Shown: positions 51,888-60,827, counted from the first letter of the stretch. The stretch is DNA of 64,000 nt from WTGU01 sp965242855 (GCA_965242855.1 OZ251509.1:62001-126000), one strand, 5' to 3'. Translations and numbers: made by a program. The notes: generated by a model from the letters alone, not told the origin.

Positions 51888-52664
51888 TTACGGGCGCGCC
51901 ATCCCGCCCCTGTCCGCCGTCCGCGCCTTGATGTGCGAGACGAGCGGGTAGAGGCCCGCCAGAAGCGCGATCATCAGCCCCATGGCGCCTTCCCGGTAGC
52001 CGCGCCGGGAGACGAAGCATTTATGGAAGCGCATCACGAGACGGCGGAGGTTCGCGGGCAGGGTGCCGATGTCGCCGGAATCAATGAGGTCCAGCGCCCG
52101 CAGCGTCGTGTAGCGGTCGAAGCGCATCAGCATGTCGGAGATGTCGCGGTCGACGTAGTGCAGGAGCGGCGTCTTCAACCGGCGCTGCGGGCCGCTGAGC
52201 GTCATCGGCGGATGAACCCGCGCGCGCGTGTTCCAGCGCTTGCAGCCGCGCGCGGACAGGCGCGCGACCGCCGTCGTGCCGAAGGACGCCCCCCAGCCGT
52301 GGCGGACCAGCCGCCCGCCGACGTAGTTGTCGACGGGGATCAGGAAATAGCCGCCTTCCGCGCCCGCGACGGCGGCGCGTATCTCGTCGGCGAGGGCGGG
52401 GCTCGCGCGCTCGTCGGCGTCGACCTCCAGGATCCAGTCGCCGGCGCAGGCATCGATTCCGGCGTTCCGCCGGTCGCCTTCCAGGGGCCAGGCGCCTTCG
52501 ACGATCACGGCGGCGTGCCGCTCCGCGATCGCCTGGGAGCCGTCGGTACAGCGGTCGAGAACGACCACCCGCTCGTCGGCGAACGCGAGGGAGCGGAGGC
52601 AGTCGTCGAGCTGCGCCTCCTCGTCGTGCGCGACCACCAGGGCAGAGAGCGCAGGCCGAGCCAT
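51888..52664 (-). CDS. GT2 glycosyltransferase of the WaaE/KdtX type
   Basis: 258 aa from MARPALSALVVAHDEEAQLDDCLRSL. Features: RVVVLDRCTDGS, EGDRRNAGIDACAGDWILEVDADERASP (extended DxD with the WaaE-like VDADER motif) and the HPPMTLSGPQRRLKTPLLHYVDRD segment. A C-terminal hydrophobic stretch could anchor it. Such enzymes add a sugar to lipopolysaccharide core or a related glycan. It is divergent from the glycosyltransferase at 52830. Confidence 0.85.
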   Translation of the reverse strand: MARPALSALVVAHDEEAQLDDCLRSLAFADERVVVLDRCTDGSQAIAERHAAVIVEGAWPLEGDRRNAGIDACAGDWILEVDADERASPALADEIRAAVAGAEGGYFLIPVDNYVGGRLVRHGWGASFGTTAVARLSARGCKRWNTRARVHPPMTLSGPQRRLKTPLLHYVDRDISDMLMRFDRYTTLRALDLIDSGDIGTLPANLRRLVMRFHKCFVSRRGYREGAMGLMIALLAGLYPLVSHIKARTADRGGMARP

Positions 52665-52829
52665 CGCGCGATTCCCTTCCGCATCGTCCACGTTCCGTCG
52701 GCGCCCGATAGTAACGGGGACCGCACCCCTGCCAACCCCGACGCGGGCCGCTTTTCCGCCGCGGTCTCGACTTGCGGGCGCGAAGCGTGCTTTCTTCCGC
52801 GCGTCTGGAGAACCCGCCGGGAGCGTTCC

Positions 52830-53657
52830 TTGAAGGCCGGAGCGAAAAACGGCGGCCCTGCACCGGTCAATGCGCCGGTCAACGTCGTCACCCTGAAATG
52901 GGGAGAGCGCTACGGGCCGGTCTTCGTCAACCGGCTTTACCGGGGCGTCGCGCGCCATCTGTCCCGGCCCTTCCGCTTCCTCTGCTTCACGGACGACGGT
53001 TCGGGCCTGTTGCCGCAGATCGAGGCGCGCCCCCTGCCGCCGCTCGACCTCCCCGCGAGCCACGCCCGGACGACCTGGCTCAAGCTCGGGCTGTTCGCCG
53101 ACGGCTTGGCCGGTCTGGAAGGCGATTGCCTGTTCCTGGACCTCGACCAGCTCATCGTGGGTGGCCTCGACTGCTTCTTCGATCACCGGCCGGGGAAGCG
53201 CTGCATCATCCACGACTGGAAGCGGGCGCGGGCGCTCCCCAGGAAGCGCCCGGACGTCGGCAACTCCTCCGTCTTCCGCTGGCGCGCCGGCACGACCCAG
53301 TTCATCCTCGACAGGTTCCGCGCGGAACGGGACCAGGCGCTGCGGCGCTTCGGAACGGCGGAGCAGAGCTACGTGACCCGCGCCATGGGCGAACGCTATT
53401 GGTGGCCGGAGCCGTGGGTGCGAAGCTTCAAGCGCCACGCGGTGGCGGCGTTCCCGCTCAATCTGCTGATCGCCCCGAAACTCCCGGCGGGCGCGCGCAT
53501 CCTGGTCTTCCACGGGCGGCCCGACCCGGACCAGGGGCTGGTGGGCTGGCGGGCGGGCCGCTTGCACCGGCGCACGCGGCCCGCGCCCTGGATCGCCGAC
53601 CACTGGCGCGACGGTCCGGAGGACGCAGGGCGGCCCGGGGCGCGACCCGCAAGCTGA
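52830..53657 (+). CDS. GT-A-fold glycosyltransferase-like protein
   Basis: About 275 aa if begun at the TTG at 52830 (GGGAG seven bases ahead); no ATG fits the conserved start. VNVVTLKWGERYGPVFVNRLYRG, RFLCFTDDGSGL and the DxD-like CLFLDLDQLIVGGLDCFF indicate a nucleotide-sugar transferase fold, and VFHGRPDPDQGL ends the core. It probably builds the same surface glycan as its neighbours; the sugar is unknown. Confidence 0.72.
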   Translation: MKAGAKNGGPAPVNAPVNVVTLKWGERYGPVFVNRLYRGVARHLSRPFRFLCFTDDGSGLLPQIEARPLPPLDLPASHARTTWLKLGLFADGLAGLEGDCLFLDLDQLIVGGLDCFFDHRPGKRCIIHDWKRARALPRKRPDVGNSSVFRWRAGTTQFILDRFRAERDQALRRFGTAEQSYVTRAMGERYWWPEPWVRSFKRHAVAAFPLNLLIAPKLPAGARILVFHGRPDPDQGLVGWRAGRLHRRTRPAPWIADHWRDGPEDAGRPGARPAS

Positions 53658-53685
53658 CCTTGGGCGGCGGTTCAGGGCGCGGGGA

Positions 53686-53704
53686 CTAGTCACATGGAAC
53701 TGAA
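53686..53704 (+). repeat. IS-end-like inverted repeat, left arm
   Basis: CTAGTCACATGGAACTGAA. Its inverse occurs at 53788-53806 with 17 of 19 matches. The pair flanks about 80 bp of non-coding sequence and looks like two IS terminal repeats facing each other, or a small MITE-like element. Confidence 0.6.
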
Positions 53705-53787
53705 ATAAGCATCATTGTTTGGTCAATAGCTTCCCGTCGGTATTCAGCGATTTCCCCGACCTACAGATCAAACATCATGCTATGAAC

Positions 53788-53806
53788 TTCTGTTCCAGGT
53801 GACTAG
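53788..53806 (-). repeat. IS-end-like inverted repeat, right arm
   Basis: Inverse partner of 53686-53704. It lies 9 bp outside the stop of the decayed transposase, the expected place for the terminal repeat of an IS5-family element. Confidence 0.6.
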
Positions 53807-53815
53807 GTTCAGGAC

Positions 53816-54290
53816 TCATGTCCCGAAGATGACGGTAGCGGCGATGCAGATGGCGCTGAAGTCAAGGTGTGCGCGCATCGGTCGTATCGTGTGGCGATGC
53901 GCCTCCAGTCCTCCTTGAGCCTGCCGGGACATGCGTTCGATCAAGTTGCGCTGTTTGTAGAGTTCGGCATCGAAGGCGACAGGCTGCTTACGATGGGGTC
54001 GTCCGGGAAATACATGCCTCGATGCTGCGTTCGGCCAACGCCCGGCGGAAGCGGTCGCCGTCATAGCCCTTGTCGGCGATCAGCGCGCCAGTTTTGGGCA
54101 AGTCCACCAGGATGGCCTCGGCCCCCCCGGTAGTCGCTGACCTGTCCTGCGGTCAGCCGCTGCAGACCATGTGCAGCTTCGAGTTCAGCCTGCCTCGGCT
54201 CCGCCCGATGCAGCGCGAAGACCCCTTTTTTTGAGCAGGCTGGCGGCGGCCCGGCGTACCTTCAGGTGGGTGGCGTCGATCATCGCTATG
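53816..54290 (-). pseudogene. Decayed IS5-family (IS427-like) transposase, C-terminal part
   Basis: On the minus strand, pieces in different frames together give the DDE transposase C-terminus: MIDATHLKVRRAAASLLKK (first Asp), LPKTGALIADKGYDGDRFRRAL (second Asp), then RKQPVAFDAELYKQRNLIERM (Glu) and FSAICIAATVIFGT. At least three frame breaks occur, two beside homopolymers (C7 near 54128, T7 near 54230). The N-terminal third is missing beyond about 54290. Clearly non-functional. Confidence 0.85.
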
Positions 54291-54380
54291 CCCGCTACCC
54301 AGCTCTTCCCCCCTATATCTCGGGGATCTTAAATCACATCATGAATCATATCATGCTGTCCATACTATCGCAACATGCCG

Positions 54381-55112
54381 TTATGGATTCTGAGCATAGC
54401 ATCGAAGTTCCGCTTGCTGGAAGATCATCTGGAGACGAGGATTTTGCTCCTTATACTCGCACAGAAATGCGGTGACCCGGCCGACAACTCTCTTTGACTG
54501 AGCGGTGGGCTCCTTCGCCACCTCTCCGCTCGCGAGAGACATCATCACCAGGGAGAAGTGTGCAGAATCTTCTTCGCTCAGGTCATCGATGTCCGCAATC
54601 AGATTTCCGATCCCCTCCGCCGACCGTCCTTCAATATAACCCAACAGCATTTCGTATAGCAGGTAAAGTTCTCGATGGCCAGCAAGTTCGGCCATGTCCG
54701 CGTATGTTCGGTAGATCTCGTAGAGATCGAACCTGGAGCCTGTCGGATCCGTCCAGGAGTTTGGTGCACGGGCATCGGCAAGCAACGTGAAGCCAATCGC
54801 ATGGAGCATTGTCTGAATAATGGTGCCACTGTTCCGGAACAAATCTGGTGCTATATTTTGGAGCCGAATCACGAGGTCTAGGCGACCAGCTGCGGCGAAA
54901 CTCTCCACAGCAGTATTAGTGGCAAATTCAAGTTTTCCGAGTTTCTCTTCAGCCCCTCTAGAGACAAGTGAATCAATATCCTCAACGATTGACTTTGCCT
55001 CTTCTGAAGTGAAACTTTCAGACCTGTCGAGATTCACCATGCGAAGGTTCAAAGATGCGATCTCAAGGTCGAATTGAAGATCGTCTGTGGCCTCTTTTAC
55101 GGCGGGGGCCAC
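54381..55112 (-). CDS. Hypothetical helical protein, downstream half of a split gene
   Basis: 243 aa if begun at the GTG at 55112, but the only purine-rich stretch before it (AAAGAGG) is too close to serve as a ribosome-binding site. The protein is acidic and mostly helical (LEIASLNLRMVNLDRSES, SIVEDIDSLVSRGAEEKLG), with no recognised domain. Base composition is near 50% GC, unlike the rest of the window. It is most likely the C-terminal part of a ~335-aa protein whose N-terminus is the frame at 55120-55389, separated by one extra base in a 24-bp repeat. Confidence 0.55.
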   Translation of the reverse strand: MAPAVKEATDDLQFDLEIASLNLRMVNLDRSESFTSEEAKSIVEDIDSLVSRGAEEKLGKLEFATNTAVESFAAAGRLDLVIRLQNIAPDLFRNSGTIIQTMLHAIGFTLLADARAPNSWTDPTGSRFDLYEIYRTYADMAELAGHRELYLLYEMLLGYIEGRSAEGIGNLIADIDDLSEEDSAHFSLVMMSLASGEVAKEPTAQSKRVVGRVTAFLCEYKEQNPRLQMIFQQAELRCYAQNP

Positions 55113-55161
55113 GGCCTCTTTATACGGCGGAGGCCACGACCTCTTCTACGGCGGGGGCCAC
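55089..55161. repeat. Three tandem 24/25/24-bp repeats across a gene junction
   Basis: Units at 55089-55112, 55113-55137 and 55138-55161, consensus GGCCTCTTYTACGGCGGGGG plus CCAC on the plus strand. The middle unit has one extra base (TTTATACGG against TTTTACGG). On the coding (minus) strand each unit encodes V-A-P/S-A-V-x-E-x. The one-base gain creates the stop that ends the upstream frame. Confidence 0.85.
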
Positions 55162-55389
55162 GGCATCATCCACATAACCTCTCAGAACAACTGTGCCACT
55201 TGCCGCGATGCTGATGACAGCGAGGGTGAGGATCCCGATGAGCCAAGCTCGAAAGTCCGCATTTCTCTTCCGAATATCCTCATTCACCTTCTCACTAATC
55301 TTGGATATGAATAGCTCGTAGAGCCGCCGATTCTCCAGGAGGTCGCTTCCTGCGGGCTTTGCGACGGTGTGCTTGCCTTGATCGCTCAT
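55120..55389 (-). CDS. Single-pass membrane protein, upstream half of a split gene
   Basis: 89 aa from ATG 55389, with GGAG about eight bases ahead. N-terminal cytosolic part MSDQGKHTVAKPAGSDLLEN, an amphipathic stretch, one membrane helix (AWLIGILTLAVISIAASGTVVL), then the repeat-encoded VAPAVEEVVASAV before a TAA. A candidate promoter lies just upstream. No family recognised. It probably continues into the 54381-55112 frame in the ancestral gene. Confidence 0.6.
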   Translation of the reverse strand: MSDQGKHTVAKPAGSDLLENRRLYELFISKISEKVNEDIRKRNADFRAWLIGILTLAVISIAASGTVVLRGYVDDAVAPAVEEVVASAV

Positions 55390-55420
55390 GTCGATATCTC
55401 CAATCCCCAGCAGGACAGTG

Positions 55421-55449
55421 ACGGTAGCGCATCCCATTCTGTTTGTCAA
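55421..55449 (-). promoter_or_regulatory. Candidate promoter of the split hypothetical gene
   Basis: On the minus strand a perfect TTGACA (55444-55449) is followed after 17 bases by TACCGT (55421-55426), with the ATG about 30 bases further on. Confidence 0.4.
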
Positions 55450-55458
55450 CGTCAAAAT

Positions 55459-56379
55459 TCATGTGTGCCGTGCGCTCTCTCTTTGCCCGATCGTCTTTCG
55501 GAGAGCGTCGAGTGCCCCGGCGTAGCCGGGATCGACGTCGCGGAAGTCGCCCGGCGCGCCGAAGCCCGTGATGTCGAAGGTCGCCACGGGGCCCCTGGCG
55601 TAAAAGCGGTGCTTGTAGTTGCGCCGCACGTCGTGACGCGAATCGAGACGGCGCAGGACGGCGCGGCGGGCGCGGCGCAGGAGCGCGCGCGCCTTCATCC
55701 GTTCCGCCGGGTTGGCCCGACCGGTCGGCTCGATGCCCCCCCCCATCGGTTCGTCCAGCGGCGAGCGCGGCATGAAGCACAGGTGCAGGCAGCGGAAATC
55801 GGCGCCGTCCCAGTGCTCCCGCCGCCAGGTATGCAGGACGCCATCGCGCGCGTATCCCGGCCGGAAGACGACCGATTTGAGCCCGTGCAGGCGTTCGTGT
55901 CGACCGGGACGCCAGCTCTCGACGGCGCCGAAATTGTAGAGCTTGGTGATTCCCGGAGTGGCGGGCTGCGCATGGCCGAACGCCTCGGCGCGATCGAGGC
56001 GGATGCCGAGCGCGTGCAGCGTGTGCCCGACGACGTGCCAATGCGCGTCGAACTCACCCGACAGCAGGCGCGTCCGCATCCGCGCCAAGCCGGCCGGATC
56101 GTAGATCTCGTCGCCGTCCACGCCGAACACCCAGGTCCGCGTCCCCGCGAGTGCCTCCAGGTGCCGGTGCGTGTCGCGGGCGTCCTCCACGTCGAGGATT
56201 TCGACGTGGCCATACCGCGCGGCCACGGCTTCCACGATCTCCCGCGTCCTGTCCCGCGAGCGGTTGTCCATGACCAGAACCCGGTCGCAGAACGCGACCG
56301 CGTTCATCAACGACCAAGCGGCGAAATGCTCCTCGTCCCGCAGGAGCCATACCCCGAGGATCTGCGTGCCCGCGCCCAT
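55459..56379 (-). CDS. GT2-like glycosyltransferase
   Basis: A 306-aa protein. The N-terminal GILGVWLLRDEEHFAAW-type start, VLVMDNRSRDRTREIVEA, and a DxD-like VFGVDGDEIYDPAGL are features of GT2 enzymes that handle glycan or capsule sugars. The C-terminal half is basic and lacks membrane helices. It lies on the far side of the low-GC insert from three other glycosyltransferases and probably belonged to the same glycan locus. Acceptor and sugar unknown. Confidence 0.75.
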   Translation of the reverse strand: MGAGTQILGVWLLRDEEHFAAWSLMNAVAFCDRVLVMDNRSRDRTREIVEAVAARYGHVEILDVEDARDTHRHLEALAGTRTWVFGVDGDEIYDPAGLARMRTRLLSGEFDAHWHVVGHTLHALGIRLDRAEAFGHAQPATPGITKLYNFGAVESWRPGRHERLHGLKSVVFRPGYARDGVLHTWRREHWDGADFRCLHLCFMPRSPLDEPMGGGIEPTGRANPAERMKARALLRRARRAVLRRLDSRHDVRRNYKHRFYARGPVATFDITGFGAPGDFRDVDPGYAGALDALRKTIGQRESARHT

Positions 56380-56403
56380 CGCGCCCGGCGTCTCGGCGCC
56401 CGC

Positions 56404-57930
56404 CTATCGGTTCGTCGGCCAGCGCGGCACGTTGTCGCTGCCCCAGCGGTCGATCCCGATGTCGGTCTCGGCGCAGCGCCGCCAGACTTCGGCGAGCGGC
56501 GGAATGAATGCCTCGTTCCGGGCCTCGAGGCGCTCCTGATCGGCCTTGATCGCCGGCATCATGGCGCGCAGTTCGTCCATCAGGGCCTGCTCGTCGACGC
56601 GGGTGAGCCTGCCGTCCTCGACCATGATCTCGCCGTTGACGATCACGGTCTCGACCGAGCCGCCGTTTTCGCAATAGACGAGGTGGTTGCGCACGTCGTT
56701 GAGTGGCATGAAGTTCGCCGTGCGCATGTCGAGGATCGCCATGTCGGCGCGCTTGCCCGGCTCCAGCGAGCCGATTTCGTCTTCGAGGAGAACGCTGTAG
56801 GCGCCGCCGAGAGTCGCGGCGTGGAGCACCTCGTGAGCGTCCAGCCAATAGGCGTTGTCCGGCGAAGAGACGTTGTGCATCAGGCCCGCGCACTGCATCA
56901 CGCTGAACATGCGGGGGGTGTCGCTGGTCGAGAGGCCGTCCGAGCCGAGCGCGAGATTGACCCCGGCGTCGAGCAGGCGGCGCACCGGGCAGATGCCGGA
57001 GCCGAGCTTGAGATTGGAAAGCGCGTTATGGACGACCGAGCAGCGCGCCTCGCCCATTAACGCGATGTCCTCGTCGGTGAGCCAGATGCCGTGGGCGATG
57101 GTGGTGTTCCGGTCGAGCAGGCCGAGATCGTGCATGTAGCGGATCAGCGTCTTGCCGTAGAACGCCCTGCCGGTGACCGCCTGCACCTTCGATTCGAGAA
57201 TGTGGGTGTGGAACGGGAGGCCGTTGGCGCGGGCGAACGCGCCGGCCGCCTGCATCAGCGCCTCGGTGCAGCGCTGGGGGCCGGAGGGCGCCGGCATGAA
57301 GCGGAGCCTGCCGGCCCGGCCGTGGTAGCGCGCGAGCGCCTCGTCGCAGAACGCCGTGAATTCCTCCACCGATGGCGGCGTCTGCGCGTCGATCTCGCGC
57401 TTCAGGGCACCCGGCAGGAGGTCGTTCAGATAGACGATCGTGTCGGGCAGCTTGCGGTCGATCACGTGGCCCGAGATGGAAGCGCGCAGCCCCACGTCCT
57501 CGTAGGCCTGGAACACGGCACCCAGAGTCTCCATGGATTGGAGCGGGAACTCGAGGATGTCGTCGGAGAAGAAGGTGACGCCGGTCTTGATGGCGTCCAT
57601 GGCGCACAGCGCCGAGCGCAGATAGATCATGCGCGGGGTGAGCGCGGCGGTGCCGAGGATGCCGTAGGCGAGGGTCATCCACAGCTCCAGAGGCAGGTTG
57701 TCGTAGCGCCCCTTGGCGAAGGCTTCCGGCGTGTGGATGTGGCCGTTGACGAGACCGGGGATCACCAGCCTGTCCTGCCCCGGGATGACCCGTTCGGCCC
57801 GGACGTCGGCGGCGAGGGCGCCGACGCCGGCGATTCGATCGCCCTCGATCAGGATGTCGCCTTCGAAGGGCGCGCTGCCGTGCTCGGGATCCATCGCGAC
57901 GATGGTGGCGTTGCGGATCAGAATCGACAT
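56404..57930 (-). CDS. ATZ/TRZ-type metal-dependent amidohydrolase (deaminase/chlorohydrolase family)
   Basis: A 508-aa TIM-barrel hydrolase. N-terminus ILIRNATIVAMDPEHG; metal ligands are HIH in VNGHIHTPE, His in FHTHILESK, His in IAHGIWLT, and Asp in LALGSDGLSTSD. The family deaminates or dechlorinates heterocycles such as cytosine, guanine, S-adenosylhomocysteine or triazines. Gene order with a Pot-like importer and a dihydropyrimidinase-like enzyme suggests a nitrogen heterocycle, not a specific one. Confidence 0.85.
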   Translation of the reverse strand: MSILIRNATIVAMDPEHGSAPFEGDILIEGDRIAGVGALAADVRAERVIPGQDRLVIPGLVNGHIHTPEAFAKGRYDNLPLELWMTLAYGILGTAALTPRMIYLRSALCAMDAIKTGVTFFSDDILEFPLQSMETLGAVFQAYEDVGLRASISGHVIDRKLPDTIVYLNDLLPGALKREIDAQTPPSVEEFTAFCDEALARYHGRAGRLRFMPAPSGPQRCTEALMQAAGAFARANGLPFHTHILESKVQAVTGRAFYGKTLIRYMHDLGLLDRNTTIAHGIWLTDEDIALMGEARCSVVHNALSNLKLGSGICPVRRLLDAGVNLALGSDGLSTSDTPRMFSVMQCAGLMHNVSSPDNAYWLDAHEVLHAATLGGAYSVLLEDEIGSLEPGKRADMAILDMRTANFMPLNDVRNHLVYCENGGSVETVIVNGEIMVEDGRLTRVDEQALMDELRAMMPAIKADQERLEARNEAFIPPLAEVWRRCAETDIGIDRWGSDNVPRWPTNR

Positions 57931-57965
57931 GCGTTCGACCTCTCCCGTGGGTGGGCGTTCATGGG

Positions 57966-59051
57966 TCACGCGGGCAGGACGTAAGTGTCTTCCGCCCGCC
58001 AGGACGCGCGCAACGCCTGGCCGGGCGCGATGTCGATGGCGTCGAGCGCGTGCGCCTGCTTCTGGACGCGAAACACCGCGCCGCCGCCGACATCGAGGTG
58101 CAGCGTCACCACCGAGCCGACGAATTCCTCGCTTATCACGGCGCCGGAAATCGTGTTGGCGTGCGCCTCGTCCCGCGCCGGCATGGCGACGCGGTCGGCA
58201 CTGACCACCAGGCTGACCGCATCGCCCGGCGCGAGCGTCCGGCCGGCCGGCGCCGCGGCTTCGAAATCCCCATGCGCCGTGCCGACCGTGATGCGCGCCC
58301 CGGCTGCGGCCTGGATTCGCCCCTCGACGATGTTGTTGGTGCCGACGAACTCGGCGACGAAGCGGTTGGCGGGCGCACGATAGACCTCGCGCGGTGCGGC
58401 GACCTGCTGGATGCGGCCTTCGTTCATGATGGCGACGCGGCTCGCCATGGCGAAGGCCTCCGACTGGTTGTGGGTCACGTAGACGAAGGTGATGCCGAGC
58501 CGGCGCTGGAGCCGGGTGATCTCGGACTGCATACGGACCCTGAGATGGGCGTCGAGGGCGCTCAACGGCTCGTCGAGCAGGAGGATCCGCGGTTCCGTCA
58601 CCAGCGCACGCGCCAGCGCCACCCGTTGCCTCTCGCCGCCGGAGAGCTGGGCGATGCTCCGGTTCGCATAGCCTGCGATGCCCACCTGCTCGAGCCACGT
58701 CATCGCCCGCCGCCGGCGCTCCCTCGCCCCGACCTTACGCATCTTGAGGCCGAATTCGACGTTCTTGAGGACACTCAAATAGGGAAAGAGCGCGAGGCTC
58801 TGCCACACCATCGGCGTGTCGCGCTCCCAGGGCTTGCGCGCGTCGAGCCGCGCGCCGTCGAGGCGGATTTCGCCGTCGCTCGGCGTTTCGAGTCCGGCGA
58901 TCATGCGCAGCGTCGTGGTCTTGCCACAGCCGGACGGGCCCATCAGGGCGATGAATTCACCCTGGGCGATCTCCAGGCTCACGCTGCTCACGGCCTCCTG
59001 CTCGCCGAAGCGCTTGGTCAGCCGGTCGAGAACGAGCAGGGCGTCCGTCAT
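57966..59051 (-). CDS. Pot-type ABC importer ATP-binding protein
   Basis: A 361-aa ATPase from MTDALLVLDRLTKRFG. Walker A GPSGCGKTTTLRMIAGLE, signature SGGERQRVALARALV, Walker B ILLLDEPLSALDAHLR, switch His in YVTHNQSEAF, and a C-terminal TOBE domain (~280-355), the PotA/CysA layout. It overlaps the downstream-strand permease gene by 4 bp, and permease, permease and binding protein precede it. Substrate probably a polyamine or small amino compound. Confidence 0.92.
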   Translation of the reverse strand: MTDALLVLDRLTKRFGEQEAVSSVSLEIAQGEFIALMGPSGCGKTTTLRMIAGLETPSDGEIRLDGARLDARKPWERDTPMVWQSLALFPYLSVLKNVEFGLKMRKVGARERRRRAMTWLEQVGIAGYANRSIAQLSGGERQRVALARALVTEPRILLLDEPLSALDAHLRVRMQSEITRLQRRLGITFVYVTHNQSEAFAMASRVAIMNEGRIQQVAAPREVYRAPANRFVAEFVGTNNIVEGRIQAAAGARITVGTAHGDFEAAAPAGRTLAPGDAVSLVVSADRVAMPARDEAHANTISGAVISEEFVGSVVTLHLDVGGGAVFRVQKQAHALDAIDIAPGQALRASWRAEDTYVLPA

Positions 59052-59881
59052 CGCGCCTTCCTTCCCCACTCCGGCCCCGGCGCCCCGGCGCGCCCGGTGC
59101 CCCGGCGCGTCAGCAGGAATATCTGCGCGAGGATCACCAGGGTCATGGAGATTGCGAAGACGAAACTGCCCACGGCGTTGATCCGGGGGCTCACCTGGCC
59201 CTGCATCATGTTGAGCACGCGCACCGGCAGGGTCTCGTTCACCCCGCCCACGAAGAACGCGATCATGAACTCGTCGAACGAAACCGCGGCGGTCAGGAAG
59301 AGGGCCGCGAGGATCGCCGGCAGGGTGAAGGGCAGGATGACGTCGCGCATCGCGCGCCAGTCGTTGGCGCCGAGATTCCAGGCGGCGCGTTCGAGGTCCG
59401 GGTCCATCTGCGAAAGCCGGAGCCGGATCAGCGCCATGGCGAACGGCGTGCAGTAGACGACGTGGGCGACGATCACCGAGTGGAGCGCGCCGACGAGGCT
59501 CACCCGGCCCAGGAACATGAGCATGATCAGCCCGAGGATCAGCACCGGAATGGTCGGCGGCAGCAGGGCGAGGGCGAGATAGACGCTCTTGCCGAGGAAG
59601 CGGTAGCGGAAATCGGTATAGGCGGCCGCGAAGCCGATGAAGGTGGAAATGAAGGCGACCGAAACGCCGACCACGATGCTGAAGCGGAAGGCACGGGTCA
59701 CCGGCGCCTCGTTCCAGATCGCCTCGTACCAGACGGTCGAGAAGCGCTCGATCGGCAGGATCGGAAAGCGGCCTTCGTTGAAGGAGAAGACGAAGCTGAT
59801 CGCGATCGGCACGAACACGAAGCCCAGCGCGACGACCACGTAGCCGCCGAGCGCACGCCGGACGATCCGGTCGACGTTCAT
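59048..59881 (-). CDS. ABC importer permease (PotC-like)
   Basis: A 277-aa inner-membrane permease with six helices. The EAA loop reads DLERAAWNLGANDWRAMRDVILP, which docks on the ATPase. Starts in the ATGA overlap with the other permease. FDEFMIAFFVGGVNETLPV is typical of the PotC group. Confidence 0.9.
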   Translation of the reverse strand: MNVDRIVRRALGGYVVVALGFVFVPIAISFVFSFNEGRFPILPIERFSTVWYEAIWNEAPVTRAFRFSIVVGVSVAFISTFIGFAAAYTDFRYRFLGKSVYLALALLPPTIPVLILGLIMLMFLGRVSLVGALHSVIVAHVVYCTPFAMALIRLRLSQMDPDLERAAWNLGANDWRAMRDVILPFTLPAILAALFLTAAVSFDEFMIAFFVGGVNETLPVRVLNMMQGQVSPRINAVGSFVFAISMTLVILAQIFLLTRRGTGRAGAPGPEWGRKAR

Positions 59882-60762
59882 CGGCGCGCCCGGTGCCGGC
59901 CGTAGGCGAAGTAGAGCGCGACGAAGGCGACGGCGACGAGGGTGATTACCATGGTCACCGCCACCACCGCGGCGCGCGGCCAGTGGTTGCCCTGCTTCAC
60001 GGTGTCGACGATCAGGATGCTGAGGGTCGGCGGCTTGCTTCCGCCGAGGCTGACGGGGCTCACGAAATCGCCGAAGCAGAGGATGAAGGCGAAGGTCGCG
60101 GCGAGGATCAGCCCCACCTTGGCCGACGGGACGATCACCAGGAACACCGTCTTGAGCCGCCCGCAGCCGAGATTGTGGGCGGCCTCGATCAGGTTGCGGT
60201 CGACATTCACCAGGCTGAAGAGCTGAAGCAGGATCACCAGGGGCAGGCAGAGGGTCAGATAGCCGACCACAGTGCCGAAGAGCGTGTTCAGCATCTCCAC
60301 CGGGCCGAACCCCAGAAGGCCGAAGAAGGCGTTGAGGACGCCGTTCTCGGAGAGCACCGCCTGCCAGGAATAGACGCGCACGATATAGCTCGTGAAGAAC
60401 GGCGTGACGAGAAGGAAGATCGCGAGTCGGCGGACGGCGGGGGAAACCTTGAAGGCGAGGGCGTAGGCGGCGGGAAAGGCGACCAGGCTGCATACCGCGG
60501 CGGCGAGCGCGCCGTAGCCCAAGGTCCGCAGATAGGTATCGACCACATAGCCCTTGCTCCACATCTTGGCCCAGTTGGCGGTGTCGAAGCCGGGCTCGAG
60601 CCGGAAGTTCTTCACCGACCAGAAGGTCATCACGACGAGGAAGCCGAGGGGAGCCAGAAAGAAGGTCGCCTGCCAGAGAACGAGCGGCAGGCCCCAGAAC
60701 AGGGCGTAGCCGCCCACCTTGCCGCCGCGGGCCGCGCCGACGCCGCTATCGGCGGCTGCCAT
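59878..60762 (-). CDS. ABC importer permease (PotB-like)
   Basis: A 294-aa permease with six helices and the EAA loop DRNLIEAAHNLGCGRLKTVFLVIVP. The ATG at 60762 (MAAADSGVGAARGG) is chosen because the open frame beyond it is Pro/Gly-rich and lies in the spacer to the binding protein. Pairs with the PotC-like permease. Confidence 0.9.
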   Translation of the reverse strand: MAAADSGVGAARGGKVGGYALFWGLPLVLWQATFFLAPLGFLVVMTFWSVKNFRLEPGFDTANWAKMWSKGYVVDTYLRTLGYGALAAAVCSLVAFPAAYALAFKVSPAVRRLAIFLLVTPFFTSYIVRVYSWQAVLSENGVLNAFFGLLGFGPVEMLNTLFGTVVGYLTLCLPLVILLQLFSLVNVDRNLIEAAHNLGCGRLKTVFLVIVPSAKVGLILAATFAFILCFGDFVSPVSLGGSKPPTLSILIVDTVKQGNHWPRAAVVAVTMVITLVAVAFVALYFAYGRHRARR

Positions 60763-60827
60763 GACCGGCGGCACTCCGCGAGGGTCGGGCGGGAGGAGGC
60801 CGCATGGGCGCGGGCCTCCTCCGGAGA

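Noticed and set aside
55081..55161. CRISPR-like repeat array
   Set aside because: The three units are directly adjacent with no spacers and lie in a coding frame, so this is a coding tandem repeat.
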